Positions 36,893-46,530 of a DNA stretch of 64,000 nt are shown piece after piece. Made by a program: the position numbers and the translations under genes. The number at the start of each line of letters is the position of its first letter. Within the stretch, counting starts at the first letter, position 1. This stretch comes from Bacillus ndiopicus (lineage in GTDB: Bacteria; Bacillota; Bacilli; Bacillales_A; Planococcaceae): positions 682,001 to 746,000 of the forward strand of contig NZ_HG964403.1 in assembly GCF_000612805.1 (NCBI RefSeq). The letters run 5' to 3'. The notes under the pieces were generated by a model. It was not told the DNA's origin and did not search any database. It saw only the letters and a program-made list of their open reading frames with translations.

Positions 36893-37109
36893 TTTTTATA
36901 TCTCCTAATTAAAAAGTTTTTTAATCCTAAATGGTTTAATTTGGTAGATGTCAAAACATCCATTGGGACCACATACACGCATACTGGCGAAGTGATCAAT
37001 ATTATTTTGGCTCAAAGTTTCTGCTGGATATTGCAGGACATGGCAATTTTAAGCTAATATCCATTGGTCAGTTAGAATAAATTTAGACTGGAATTAAAAG
37101 TGTAGCAAT

Positions 37110-38333
37110 TTACCGTTTTGTTATTGCCCAAAAAAGCAGAGCGACAACGCTGACAACTGCCCCCAATAAACAAACGCCTTCCCAGCCAAAGTGTGCATAC
37201 ATCTGAGTTGATGCGATAGAGCCACAAGCACTGCCGATTGAATAAAACATCATATAGCCAGCAGTTAGACGACTTCGTGCCTCTGCGCGCAATGGAAGAA
37301 TCATCGTTTGATTTGTAACATGTATTGCTTGTACAGCTAAATCGAGTAAAACAATTCCTATAACGACTGCAATTAATGATTGCTTTATGTAAGCAATAAA
37401 CAACCACGATATGAATAAAAGCGCTAACGCGATGCCTGTCGTTCTTTGCCCATAGCCCTGGTCAGCCAATTTTCCTGCACGCGTAGCAGCTAATGCACCA
37501 GCTACTCCTACAAGACCAAAAGCTCCGATTACACTATGTGATAGAGCGAATGGAGTGGCGCTTAGCGGTAATACAAGAGAAGTCCATAAAATACTGAAAT
37601 CAGCAAATATCAGCATTGCTAGAACAGAACGGATACGTAACGTTCGTTCTTCAATAAATAACATAAGCACGGATTTTATTAACTGGAAATAGGAAAGTGA
37701 TTGTACCTCTCGCTCCATATTAGGTAACAACCTCAAAAATATTAAAGTCATTGAAAACATTAGTATTGCAGAAAATAAATATACGGAACGCCAGCCAGCA
37801 ATATCCGTTAAGATACCTGCTATTGTTCGTGCAAGCAATATACCGATAACAATTCCGCTTGTGATATTTCCAACAATACGCCCTCGTTCTAAAGGGGAGG
37901 CCATAGTTGCTGCGAAAGCCACAATAGTCTGTGTTACAACTGCAAGCAGCCCTACTAAAGCCAAACCACTGAAAAGTACTGCACTAGAAGTGGCAAAACT
38001 AACGATGACCAAGGCTATTGTGGATAGAAGCATCTGACCAATAATTAACTGACGTTGGTTTAATAAATCTCCAAGGGGTACAAGTAATAGTAAACCAAGA
38101 CCATAAAATATTTGCGTAATAGTAATAACAACGCCAATAACAGAGTGGTCAATATGGAAATCACGAGCCAGTTCATCAAGTAAAGGTTGTGCAAAGTAAA
38201 TATTGGCAACTGACATCCCACAGGCTATCGCAAACAATAATGTTACAAAGTATGGTATTGATGATTGTCGTTCTGTATTCAATGCCTTCATTTCGATATT
38301 AGTATAGAACATTTGATTTCTTCGTTTAGCCAC
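37110..38333 (-). CDS. MFS efflux transporter
   Basis: A 407-residue, 12-helix major facilitator with the loop 2-3 motif PLGDLLNQRQLI (near residue 87) and LERGRIVGNITSGIVIGILLARTI (as LERGRIVGNI and VIGILLARTI), typical of drug/arabinose-type exporters. The GTG at 38333 has GGAGG 7 nt upstream. It is divergent from a TetR gene and its promoter region carries a TACCG-AA-CGGTA palindrome, so it is probably repressed by that TetR. The 217 bp downstream (36893-37109) contain only a fragmentary open frame and nothing recognised. Confidence 0.9.
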   Translation of the reverse strand: MAKRRNQMFYTNIEMKALNTERQSSIPYFVTLLFAIACGMSVANIYFAQPLLDELARDFHIDHSVIGVVITITQIFYGLGLLLLVPLGDLLNQRQLIIGQMLLSTIALVIVSFATSSAVLFSGLALVGLLAVVTQTIVAFAATMASPLERGRIVGNITSGIVIGILLARTIAGILTDIAGWRSVYLFSAILMFSMTLIFLRLLPNMEREVQSLSYFQLIKSVLMLFIEERTLRIRSVLAMLIFADFSILWTSLVLPLSATPFALSHSVIGAFGLVGVAGALAATRAGKLADQGYGQRTTGIALALLFISWLFIAYIKQSLIAVVIGIVLLDLAVQAIHVTNQTMILPLRAEARSRLTAGYMMFYSIGSACGSIASTQMYAHFGWEGVCLLGAVVSVVALLFWAITKR

Positions 38334-38370
38334 ATCTTATCCTCCATTCACTAATAATTCGCGATTATAA

Positions 38371-38386
38371 CATACCGAACGGTACG
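38371..38386. promoter_or_regulatory. Candidate TetR operator upstream of the MFS gene
   Basis: CATACCGAACGGTACG contains a perfect inverted repeat TACCG-AA-CGGTA, 38 bp before the MFS start codon. It matches, at 10 of 12 core positions, the site at 38486-38497. Confidence 0.6.
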
Positions 38387-38483
38387 TAATAATCATCGAT
38401 AAATATATATCTAATTTGTTCGTTATGTCAATACTTTAGTAAGTAATAATTGACTATAAAAAATATTTGATGTACATTAATTA

Positions 38484-38498
38484 CATACTGATTGGTAT
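38484..38498. promoter_or_regulatory. Second candidate TetR operator, upstream of tetR
   Basis: CATACTGATTGGTAT aligns with the palindrome at 38371-38386 (CATAC-Y-GA-W-Y-GGTA). It lies 51 bp before the TetR gene start, placing one site on each divergent promoter. Confidence 0.5.
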
Positions 38499-38548
38499 TT
38501 TAAAGGTTACTAACATACATATCCTTAAATAATGGAGGGCTGTTTCTA

Positions 38549-39130
38549 ATGGCAAGAACTCGAGAATTTGATGAAGAAAAAGTATTAAACGCAGCGATGC
38601 AGTTATTTTGGGAGAAGGGGTATGAGGCTACTTCTTTAAGCGATCTCACAGCTAGAATGGAGATTCAACGTCCTAGTATTTATTCCACTTTTGGCGATAA
38701 AAAAGAGCTATTTGAAGCTGCACTTCGCAAATATACTACGGCCCGTGCATCCGAGATACGGGCATTACTACAAAGCTATACATCTGTTAAGCAGGCGTTT
38801 GCTATTTTTTTTAAAGAAGTGATTGAAGCTGAGTATAAAGGTGATTTGAGTAAGGGATGTTTTTGTATTAATACAATGGTTGAACTTGCTCCACATGATG
38901 AAAGATTTGAAATTTTAACTAGGGAGCATCAATTATATTTAGCTGTTATTTTTCAAGAGACAATCGAACGGGGCATTCAATCTGGTGAGCTTGAAGTCGG
39001 TACGGATGCTAAGTCTTTAGCGCAAGCACTTATTATTGCATTAATTGGGATAACTGTTATGATGAAATCTCAACCACAGCGTTCATTTGTTGACAATGCA
39101 ATCGCCAAAACACTGACATTACTAAAATGA
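38549..39130 (+). CDS. TetR-family transcriptional regulator
   Basis: A 193-residue repressor with an N-terminal TetR HTH (about 8-52: AMQLFWEKGYEATSLSDLTA, then RPSIYSTFGDKKELFEAAL) and a C-terminal ligand domain containing KGCFCINTMVELAP (about 107-120). Paired cysteines at this spot occur in the NemR/AcuR-type group, some of which sense electrophiles. It is divergent from the MFS gene and probably represses it and itself through the two palindromes. GGAGGG lies upstream of the ATG. Confidence 0.92.
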   Translation: MARTREFDEEKVLNAAMQLFWEKGYEATSLSDLTARMEIQRPSIYSTFGDKKELFEAALRKYTTARASEIRALLQSYTSVKQAFAIFFKEVIEAEYKGDLSKGCFCINTMVELAPHDERFEILTREHQLYLAVIFQETIERGIQSGELEVGTDAKSLAQALIIALIGITVMMKSQPQRSFVDNAIAKTLTLLK

Positions 39131-39209
39131 TAGGTTTAACTAAGTCTATTAATATTTCAAATTTTTATATTTTACTTGCAAGGTGGTAAGTAGCTTAATA
39201 AAATGCAAA

Positions 39210-39246
39210 TGGCTGTTAGGAAAGCTTTTGCTTTTCCTAACAGCCA
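39210..39246. terminator. Hairpin between tetR and ylaI (GGCTGT family)
   Basis: TGGCTGTTAGGAAA (39210-39223) pairs exactly with 39233-39246. The T-runs on both sides are weak. It separates two convergent genes and belongs to the dispersed hairpin family. Confidence 0.75.
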
Positions 39247-39284
39247 AATCTTTATAAAGAACCACTCCTACCTATTCAAATGAA

Positions 39285-39488
39285 TTAAAATTCCTCATCG
39301 AACTTTGAAGATGTGCGGAAAAATCGAAATTTTCCTGTGGCTAGCCTTTTTTCTGTATTGTTGGCGATGCGTGTATGGCATGATTCGCACATATACGTAT
39401 GGATTGGTCGATTGCGCAGCTTTTTAGAGAGGGGTAAATCGTCCTCAAGCTGCTGTATAGTATCACAAATGACACATTTAACACGCAT
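39285..39488 (-). CDS. ylaI: YlaI-like zinc-ribbon protein (DUF2197)
   Basis: A 67-residue protein with two CxxC knuckles: CVIC (5-8) and CESC (34-37), separated by KLRNRPIHTYM, the YlaI signature. It is a likely small zinc protein of unknown function. It lies 14 bp downstream of the ylaL-like gene on the same strand and is probably cotranscribed. AGGAGG is present upstream. Confidence 0.88.
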   Translation of the reverse strand: MRVKCVICDTIQQLEDDLPLSKKLRNRPIHTYMCESCHTRIANNTEKRLATGKFRFFRTSSKFDEEF

Positions 39489-39502
39489 AACTAATTTTCC
39501 TC

Positions 39503-40000
39503 CTATTGAATACGAATAGCGTCTACATGTGTGATTGGGTTATCAATGTTTGATCCATCAGCGAATAAAATATGGACTGGTCCGTCTTCAGTTAATGGCT
39601 TACCGTCATGACTGTATTTAAAAATAAGTGTTTTTGCTTCTTCAATTGAAAAAATGTGTTCTTCTCCAGTGCGGCATTCAAAAACAACTTCTGTTGCATC
39701 CTCTTTAATGCCAGCATTGTTTAAAAAAGGCTTAATTTCGATGCCGAATGTCCCTGTTATCATACCTTTACGGTCGAATTTTCTTTCTGTTTTTAAAGTA
39801 GGAGGGAATACAGCGCCTTCCATAATTTCCCGTGACCAATGTGCGCCAACCTCACGTAAATATTTTTCCTCGTCGTCTTCTGCTGGTTTTTCATTAAAGT
39901 ATGTTTTTAAATCTAACTTACGATCATCAAAAATCCAAACAGTTGGGTCAAGTGTTAAATTATATGTAACTGCACCTTTAATCGGAATTATTCCTTGCAT
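39503..40000 (-). CDS. ylaL: YlaL-like protein
   Basis: A 165-residue cytosolic protein with IIPIKGAVTYNLTLDPTVW and FDDRKLDLKTYF near the start. It resembles Bacillales YlaL, sometimes annotated as a peptidyl-prolyl isomerase without visible isomerase motifs. Its place between ylaI and ylaN agrees with B. subtilis, although ylaJ, ylaK and ylaM are missing here. The start has AAGGAGG 10 nt upstream. Function is unknown. Confidence 0.78.
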   Translation of the reverse strand: MQGIIPIKGAVTYNLTLDPTVWIFDDRKLDLKTYFNEKPAEDDEEKYLREVGAHWSREIMEGAVFPPTLKTERKFDRKGMITGTFGIEIKPFLNNAGIKEDATEVVFECRTGEEHIFSIEEAKTLIFKYSHDGKPLTEDGPVHILFADGSNIDNPITHVDAIRIQ

Positions 40001-40300
40001 CTTTATGAAATCCTCCTTCTTTCTTACATCAAACTATAGTATACCGTTTTTCTATCTTAATAATCAATTCGTGGTTATAAGAAAGTGAAAGAATAGAGCT
40101 CATCTTGTAAAAAGAAACTTTAATTCAGTGTGATGTCCTTACGTTTATCTTAAATTTAGAAGTGCACAACTTATTGACACTTAACAAATGAGTGAAAACT
40201 TCTATTCATAAAAGGCTGTCTTCACACAAGCTTACTACAGTCTAGCAGGCACTGTTTTATATTGAAGTGTGATAAAAGAGTAGATTCCTTATATAGATAC

Positions 40301-40329
40301 TTGCATTTTTACTCACTAAAAGATAAAAT
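40301..40329 (+). promoter_or_regulatory. Candidate promoter of ylaN
   Basis: TTGCAT, a 17-nt spacer and TAAAAT (40324-40329) lie 47 bp before ylaN. Elsewhere in the 375-bp region 40001-40375 nothing clear was seen. Confidence 0.45.
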
Positions 40330-40375
40330 TTATTAATATACAATCCAAGAAATATCAAATAATGGGGGCGTCCTC

Positions 40376-40657
40376 ATGGATACTAAAGCACAATCTTCTT
40401 TTCAGGAAAAGGCATTAACTTTATTACAAGCAGATGCAGAAAAAATTGCTCGTTTAATTAAAGTGCAAATGGATCACTTAACGATGCCGCAATGTCCTTT
40501 ATATGAAGAAGTATTAGATACACAAATGTTTGGTTTATCACGTGAAATTGATTTTGCTGTAAAACTTGGCTTAATTGAGCGTGATGAAGGAAAGAAAATT
40601 CTTGATACATTAGAAAAAGAATTATCTCTTTTACACGATGCGTATACAGAAAAATAA
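40376..40657 (+). CDS. ylaN: YlaN (UPF0358)
   Basis: A 93-residue all-helical cytosolic protein matching YlaN, with [20 protein letters not shown] and the [20 protein letters not shown] region. YlaN is essential in B. subtilis under standard iron conditions and has been linked to Fur and iron homeostasis. AATGGGGGC lies upstream of the ATG. It is followed by a terminator and ftsW, the conserved ylaN-ftsW-pycA order. Confidence 0.93.
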   Translation: MDTKAQSSFQEKALTLLQADAEKIARLIKVQMDHLTMPQCPLYEEVLDTQMFGLSREIDFAVKLGLIERDEGKKILDTLEKELSLLHDAYTEK

Positions 40658-40694
40658 AAAAACTCAAACGCTTTACGCGCTTTGAGTTTTTTTT
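40657..40694 (+). terminator. Terminator of ylaN
   Basis: AAAACTCAAA(CGC) pairs with (GCG)CTTTGAGTTTT, followed by TTTT, overlapping the ylaN stop. Confidence 0.85.
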
Positions 40695-40713
40695 CTAAAC
40701 GAGGTTTTTTGAA

Positions 40714-41886
40714 ATGAAAAAATATTTAAAGACTTACTTTCGTAATTTTGATTACCCATTATTTATAACATATGTTTTGTTATGCCTATTTGGACTTATC
40801 ATGATTTATAGTTCAAGTATGATGGTGGCTATTATAGAAGAAAAGCCGCCAGATGCTTATTATACGAAGCAGCTAACTAACTTAAAAATCGCAGCGTTAG
40901 CGTTTTTAGTAGGTGCGTTTTTCCCTTATAAGCATTATAGTAATAAAATAATTCTCTTTATTATGATGTGTGTAATGGCTATTTTACTAGCTTGGGTGAA
41001 TGTCAAAGGAATTTCAGCAGGGGGATCTAAAAGTTGGATTTCTTTATTTGGTGTAATGAATTTCCAGCCTTCTGAATATGCGAAATTATTTGTTATTTTA
41101 TATTTTGCTGGCTCATTGTATAAAAAAGGATTACGGGAAAATTCCATCCAAAATGTGCAACCTAATGATATTATTTACCCCATCTCCATATGGTTATTAA
41201 TTTTATTTAGTGTAGGTATGGAAACCGATTTAGGTGCCGTTATGATTATCGGGGTAATTGCCATGTCTATCTTAATGTTTAGTGGTATTAAGGGCAAGAC
41301 ATTGGGGAAGTTTGCCGCTGTACTAGGGGTTTTTGGAACCATTATTATTGGTGCTGTATTTTTAATCAAAGATGACATTATTAACGAGAGCCGAATGGGG
41401 CGCTTTTTAGTATTAAAAAATCCTTTTGAATATATAGATGGATCTGGATACCAAATTGTTAATGGTTATTTAGCAATTGGTGCTGGAGGGCTTGAAGGTC
41501 GAGGGCTTGGGCAGTCAATTCAAAAGCTCGGTTATTTACCGCACCCTGAGACCGATTTTATAATGGCCATTATAGCCGAGGAGTTAGGTGTGTTTGGAGT
41601 TGGGATTGTTATCATTGGGCTTGCTTTTATTGTATTGCGTGGTTTATATATTGCGATGACCACAAAAGATCCATTAGCACGTATGATTGCGGGCGGAATT
41701 GCTGTATGGATTGGTTTCCAAGCATTTTTGAATTTGTCAGGTTTATCAGGTATTTTTCCTTTAACTGGTGTTACGTTGCCATTTATTAGTTATGGTGGTA
41801 CGTCAATACTACTATTATCGTTAGCGATGGGAATATTAATTAATATTTCTATGTACTATAAATTTGATAAGCATAAGCAATCATAG
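40714..41886 (+). CDS. ftsW: Cell-division SEDS protein FtsW
   Basis: A 390-residue SEDS-family peptidoglycan glycosyltransferase with ten membrane segments. Conserved features are the MNFQPSEYAKLF segment, LEGRGLGQSIQKLGYLPHPETDFIMAII (two parts: LEGRGLGQSIQKLGYLP, HPETDFIMAII) and the C-terminal GVTLPFISYGGTSI. It polymerises lipid II at the division septum with a class B PBP. The position between ylaN and pycA matches B. subtilis ftsW (ylaO). RodA or SpoVE are alternatives, made less likely by the location. Confidence 0.93.
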   Translation: MKKYLKTYFRNFDYPLFITYVLLCLFGLIMIYSSSMMVAIIEEKPPDAYYTKQLTNLKIAALAFLVGAFFPYKHYSNKIILFIMMCVMAILLAWVNVKGISAGGSKSWISLFGVMNFQPSEYAKLFVILYFAGSLYKKGLRENSIQNVQPNDIIYPISIWLLILFSVGMETDLGAVMIIGVIAMSILMFSGIKGKTLGKFAAVLGVFGTIIIGAVFLIKDDIINESRMGRFLVLKNPFEYIDGSGYQIVNGYLAIGAGGLEGRGLGQSIQKLGYLPHPETDFIMAIIAEELGVFGVGIVIIGLAFIVLRGLYIAMTTKDPLARMIAGGIAVWIGFQAFLNLSGLSGIFPLTGVTLPFISYGGTSILLLSLAMGILINISMYYKFDKHKQS

Positions 41887-41901
41887 GAGGGGTTTTGAGA
41901 G

Positions 41902-44900
41902 ATGAAGAAAATCAGCAAAATATTGGTAGCAAACAGAGGGGAAATTGCAATTCGAATTTTCCGAGCATGTAATGAACTTAATATTAAAACCGTTGCGATT
42001 TATTCGCGAGAGGATAGCGGCGCTTATCATCGCTACAAAGCAGATGAAGCTTATTTAGTAGGGGCAGGCAAAAAGCCAATCGATGCCTATTTAGACATAG
42101 AAAGTATACTCTCGATTGCAAAAGATGCAGAAGTGGATGCGATTCATCCTGGCTATGGCTTTTTATCAGAAAACGTGGATTTTGCTAGACGCTGTGAGGA
42201 AGAAGGGATTCAGTTTATTGGACCAACTTCTGCACATTTAGATATGTTTGGGGATAAAGTAAAGGCACGTGAGCAAGCGATTAAAGCAGATATTCCTGTT
42301 ATTCCAGGAACGGATGGACCTGTAGCTGACCTAGCAGAAGTAGAAGCGTTTGGGGAAGCACACGGTTACCCGATTATGATTAAAGCTGCTTTAGGCGGTG
42401 GCGGTCGCGGGATGCGTATGGTACAAGCAAAGGGCGAGCTTGCATCAGCATATGAGCGAGCAAAATCTGAGGCGAAAGCAGCCTTTGGGTCAGATGAAGT
42501 ATATGTAGAAAAATGTATTGTTAAGCCAAAGCATATTGAAGTGCAAATTTTAGGGGATGCGACAGGTGAAATTGTTCATTTATATGAACGAGATTGCTCG
42601 ATTCAACGTCGTCATCAAAAGGTAGTGGAAATTGCACCATCGAACTCAATTTCTGCTGATTTACGTCAACGCATTTGTGATGCAGCAGTGAAATTAATGC
42701 GCAATGTAAACTATATTAATGCAGGTACTGTGGAGTTTTTAGTAGCGGGAGATGATTTTTATTTCATCGAAGTGAATCCACGTATTCAAGTAGAGCATAC
42801 AATTACAGAAATGATTACAGGGATTGATATTGTGCATGCACAAATTAAAGTCGCAGAAGGGCATGCATTGCATTCAGAAACAATTGGTATCCCTGCTCAA
42901 GATAAAATTCCATTATTCGGTTATGCTATTCAATCACGTGTAACAACAGAAGATCCAACAAATGATTTCATGCCAGACACAGGTAAACTAATGGTTTATC
43001 GTTCAAGTGGTGGATTCGGTGTACGTTTAGATGCAGGAAATGGCTTCCAAGGTGCTGTTGTTACACCTTACTATGATTCACTGCTCGTTAAAATTTCGAC
43101 ATGGGGTATGACGTTTGCGCAAGCAGCAGCAAAAATGGACCGAAATTTACGTGAATTCCGTATTCGTGGTGTAAAAACAAATATTCCGTTTTTAGAAAAT
43201 GTTGTTGTGCATGAGAAGTTTTTAAATGGACAATTTGATACAAGCTTTATTGATTCGACACCAGAGCTATTCCAGTTCCCAGAAAGAAAAGACCGTGGAA
43301 CAAAACTATTAAACTATATTGGGAATGTAACGCTTAATGGTTTCCCTGGGGTGGAAAAGCGTACAAAGCCAATTTTTGTTCAACCAAATAAGCCGAAAAT
43401 AGACTTGTTAACACCACCACCTGCTGGTACGAAGCAGATTTTAGATGAGCGTGGTGCAGATGGCTTAGTTGGGTGGATTAAAGCACAAAATGATGTGCTT
43501 CTAACAGATACTACATTTAGAGATGCGCATCAATCATTACTTGCTACACGTATGCGTTCACAGGATATGTTCCAAATTGCGGACCATACAGCACGTATGA
43601 TGAACGATTTCTTCTCACTGGAAATGTGGGGCGGTGCAACATTCGACGTTGCTTACCGTTTCTTAAAAGAAGATCCGTGGGCACGTTTAGAAAAGCTACG
43701 TAAACAAATGCCGAATGTGCTATTCCAAATGTTATTACGTGGAGCAAATGCAGTTGGTTATACGAACTATCCAGATAGTTTAATTCGTGAATTTATTCAA
43801 GAATCAGCGGAATCTGGTATCGATGTATTCCGTATTTTTGATAGCTTAAACTGGATTAAAGGAATGGAAGTAGCTATTGATGAAGTGCGCAATACTGGTA
43901 AAATCGCAGAGGCCGCAATTTGCTATACAGGCGATATTTTAGATGATTCTCGTGCAAAATATACGGTGCAATATTATAAAGATATGGCACGTGAGCTGGA
44001 GGCTGCAGGTGCACATATTTTAGCAATTAAAGATATGGCTGGCTTATTGAAACCAGAAGCAGCATATCGCTTAATTTCAGAGTTAAAAGATGCAACAAGC
44101 TTACCAATTCATTTACATTCACATGATACGAGCGGTAATGGCATTTACTTATACGCAAAAGCAATTGAAGCTGGTGTAGATATCGTTGATACTGCATTAG
44201 GCTCAATGGCAGGCTTAACATCTCAACCAAGTGCCAATTCGTTATACTACGCAACAAAGGGTGGTAGCCGTCAAGTACGCGCTAATATCGAGTCATTAGA
44301 GCAATTAAATTATTATTGGGAAGATGTACGTAAATATTACAAAGATTTCGAGAGTGGTATGAATAGCCCTCATTCAGAAATTTACGTGCATGAAATGCCT
44401 GGTGGACAATATAGTAACTTGCAGCAACAAGCAAAGGCAGTAGGGCTTGGCGATCGTTGGGATGAAGTGAAGAAGATGTATTCTCGCGTTAACTTTATGT
44501 TTGGGGATATCGTAAAGGTAACACCATCGTCAAAAGTGGTTGGAGATATGGCATTATTCATGGTACAAAACGATTTAACAGAAGACAATATATTAGAGCG
44601 AGGTCAAGGCATCGACTTCCCAGACTCTGTAATTGAGTTTTTCCAAGGTTATTTAGGCCAACCACATGGCGGCTTCCCACATGATTTACAACGCATTGTG
44701 TTAAAAGAGCGAGAGGCAATTACAGTGCGTCCAGGTGAATTATTAGCACCTGTTGATTTTGCTAAGCTAGCAACAGAATTAGAAGAGAAAATTGGGCGTG
44801 CTGTAACGAAAAAAGATGTGTTAGCATATGCGCTTTATCCGAAAGTGTTTGAAGAATACGCAAATGTGTATGCGCAATTTGGCGATACATCTGTTTTAGA

Positions 44901-45336
44901 TACGCCAACATTCCTATATGGCTTAAAGCTAGGGGAAGAAATTGAAGTTGAAATCGAAAAAGGGAAGACATTAATTGTAAAGCTAGTGTCAATCGGAGAG
45001 CCACAGCATGACGGTACACGCACAATCTATTTTGAGCTGAACGGTCAATCACGTGAGCTTGTTATTCAAGATTTGACTGTTGAAGTGGATGGTAATGTCG
45101 CATTGAAGGCAGACCCATCAAATCCAAATCAAATTGCAGCAACAATGCCTGGAACGGTGCTAAAAGTTGTTGTATCGAAAGGTAGCCCAGTTAAACGAGG
45201 TGACCATTTGCTTATTACAGAAGCAATGAAAATGGAAACGACGGTACAGGCACCGAAAGATGGCATTGTAAAAGAAATTTATGCTTCAGCAGGTGACGCT
45301 ATTTCAACAGGTGATTTATTAATAGAATTAGAATAA
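41902..45336 (+). CDS. pycA: Pyruvate carboxylase
   Basis: A 1144-residue biotin enzyme that makes oxaloacetate from pyruvate and bicarbonate. In order: biotin carboxylase (about 1-455, ATP-grasp loop GGGGRGMR), carboxyltransferase (about 530-800, with DTTFRDAHQSLLATRMR and the metal-binding HLHSHDTSGN), the PC allosteric/linker region (about 830-1000) and the biotinyl domain with EAMKMET near 1110. Full length with no interruptions. ATG follows AGGAGGGG. It starts 15 bp after ftsW and ends in a 15-bp hairpin terminator. Confidence 0.98.
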   Translation: MKKISKILVANRGEIAIRIFRACNELNIKTVAIYSREDSGAYHRYKADEAYLVGAGKKPIDAYLDIESILSIAKDAEVDAIHPGYGFLSENVDFARRCEEEGIQFIGPTSAHLDMFGDKVKAREQAIKADIPVIPGTDGPVADLAEVEAFGEAHGYPIMIKAALGGGGRGMRMVQAKGELASAYERAKSEAKAAFGSDEVYVEKCIVKPKHIEVQILGDATGEIVHLYERDCSIQRRHQKVVEIAPSNSISADLRQRICDAAVKLMRNVNYINAGTVEFLVAGDDFYFIEVNPRIQVEHTITEMITGIDIVHAQIKVAEGHALHSETIGIPAQDKIPLFGYAIQSRVTTEDPTNDFMPDTGKLMVYRSSGGFGVRLDAGNGFQGAVVTPYYDSLLVKISTWGMTFAQAAAKMDRNLREFRIRGVKTNIPFLENVVVHEKFLNGQFDTSFIDSTPELFQFPERKDRGTKLLNYIGNVTLNGFPGVEKRTKPIFVQPNKPKIDLLTPPPAGTKQILDERGADGLVGWIKAQNDVLLTDTTFRDAHQSLLATRMRSQDMFQIADHTARMMNDFFSLEMWGGATFDVAYRFLKEDPWARLEKLRKQMPNVLFQMLLRGANAVGYTNYPDSLIREFIQESAESGIDVFRIFDSLNWIKGMEVAIDEVRNTGKIAEAAICYTGDILDDSRAKYTVQYYKDMARELEAAGAHILAIKDMAGLLKPEAAYRLISELKDATSLPIHLHSHDTSGNGIYLYAKAIEAGVDIVDTALGSMAGLTSQPSANSLYYATKGGSRQVRANIESLEQLNYYWEDVRKYYKDFESGMNSPHSEIYVHEMPGGQYSNLQQQAKAVGLGDRWDEVKKMYSRVNFMFGDIVKVTPSSKVVGDMALFMVQNDLTEDNILERGQGIDFPDSVIEFFQGYLGQPHGGFPHDLQRIVLKEREAITVRPGELLAPVDFAKLATELEEKIGRAVTKKDVLAYALYPKVFEEYANVYAQFGDTSVLDTPTFLYGLKLGEEIEVEIEKGKTLIVKLVSIGEPQHDGTRTIYFELNGQSRELVIQDLTVEVDGNVALKADPSNPNQIAATMPGTVLKVVVSKGSPVKRGDHLLITEAMKMETTVQAPKDGIVKEIYASAGDAISTGDLLIELE

Positions 45337-45340
45337 AAGG

Positions 45341-45387
45341 AGTTGTACAAACAGCAGGCTAGTGCGCCGCTGTTTGTACAACTTTTG
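45341..45387 (+). terminator. Terminator of pycA
   Basis: AGTTGTACAAACAGC (45341-45355) pairs exactly with 45369-45383, followed by TTTTG. The loop AGGCTAGTGCGCC is related to that of the hairpin at 3043-3081. Confidence 0.88.
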
Positions 45388-45388
45388 T

Positions 45389-45412
45389 GCTCCTGCGGTT
45401 ACTCGTCGCAGA
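45389..45412 (-). repeat. Short copy of the CTGCGACGAGTAACCGCAG repeat
   Basis: On the minus strand this reads TCTGCGACGAGTAACCGCAG then GAGC, the hairpin core that also opens the longer elements at 58.5 and 61.5 kb. Only the core is present here, right behind the pycA terminator. The remaining sequence to 45580 shows nothing. Confidence 0.75.
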
Positions 45413-45580
45413 ACTGATTTTCTGTTTAATTGAAGTGTTTGTTATTTAGAAAAATGTAAATATTTTTTGAGAGGTAAAAAATTGATTTTCACATCGTTCT
45501 TTCAATTTTAAATTGAATTGGAGCCAATGTGATATAGATTTCTTGGGCAGTCTCATATTTTAACCACTTTAAAACAAAAG

Positions 45581-45605
45581 AAGTGAAACCAATTTGGTTT
45601 CACTT
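45581..45605. terminator. Terminator of ctaA
   Basis: AAGTGAAACC (45581-45590) pairs with GGTTTCACTT (45596-45605). The minus-strand side continues CTTTTGTTTT, fitting the end of ctaA; the plus-strand side also has TTTTTG. Confidence 0.82.
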
Positions 45606-45609
45606 TTTG

Positions 45610-46530
45610 TTATCTTCTTTGATTTAAATTGCTGCGGGAAACGAGTAAAATCATGTAACAGAATAAACCGAATAACAACGAAATAAATAGGGAGTGGAGC
45701 AATGCTACGAATAAATTAAGCCTTGTCATAATAACGAACATTCCTACTAATGCTTGTACAAGAACAAGACCTAATGCGATAATCCAGCCCCAATAAAGAA
45801 CGGCTTGATTTTTATAATGTTTTACTGCATGCCATGTAATATAGGCAATCCAAATTACGATTAGTAATACTGCGAAGCGATGTCCCATTTGCACCCATTC
45901 ATACATATTTCTCGGTAATGCAGTAAGATCATTATTACGACAAAGCGGCCAATCAGGACAAACAAGACTAGAATCTGTATGGCGTACTAACGCACCAGTG
46001 TATACTACGAAATAAGAATAAAGTGTAACACCGATTGTATGTCTTTTTAGTTTGTCACCAATATAAACTTTATCGGCGTCGAATTTGCGGTCAACCTCGA
46101 ATACAATTAATGCTAAAAGTAAGACAGCGGCAAAGGATATTAATGAAATGCCGAAATGCAGTGCTAAAATAAAGTCACCTTGACCCCAAAGCACTTGTGC
46201 AGCCCCTATTAAAGCTTGAGCTACTAAAAAGAAGATAGCTAAAATACCTAAAAACTTTACTTCACGGATATGACCAAGCGTACGCCAAGTCCATGCGACA
46301 AGAAGAACTATAAGAATGGATACTGAGCCAGTTACAGCACGATGTGAGAATTCGATTAATACTTCTGCTGTGATTTCTTTTGGGATAAGTGAACCATTAC
46401 AATCAGGCCAATTTCGACCGCAGCCTAAACCACTATCTGTTTTTGTAACGAGCGCACCACCTAACAGAATTAACAGCATCCCAACCGTTGCTGCTACTGC
46501 AAGCCATTTTAAATATTTACTATGCTGCAA
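45610..46530 (-). CDS. ctaA: Heme A synthase
   Basis: A 306-residue, eight-helix membrane enzyme that oxidises heme O to heme A for the aa3/caa3 oxidases. The heme-ligating His residues lie in EFSHRAVTGSV, LHFGISL, MGHRFAVL and LLHSLFISL. The paired Cys motifs GLGCGRNWPDCNG and SSLVCPDWPLCRNN are the expected ones. It is divergent from the cta operon as in Bacillus, but the usual partner ctaB (heme O synthase) is absent between ctaA and ctaC. Confidence 0.96.
   Translation of the reverse strand: MQHSKYLKWLAVAATVGMLLILLGGALVTKTDSGLGCGRNWPDCNGSLIPKEITAEVLIEFSHRAVTGSVSILIVLLVAWTWRTLGHIREVKFLGILAIFFLVAQALIGAAQVLWGQGDFILALHFGISLISFAAVLLLALIVFEVDRKFDADKVYIGDKLKRHTIGVTLYSYFVVYTGALVRHTDSSLVCPDWPLCRNNDLTALPRNMYEWVQMGHRFAVLLIVIWIAYITWHAVKHYKNQAVLYWGWIIALGLVLVQALVGMFVIMTRLNLFVALLHSLFISLLFGLFCYMILLVSRSNLNQRR

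Noticed and set aside
36776..37057. 93-codon frame overlapping the LLM gene start
   Set aside because: Mostly antisense to the LLM oxidoreductase; the free part may be a gene remnant but cannot be supported.
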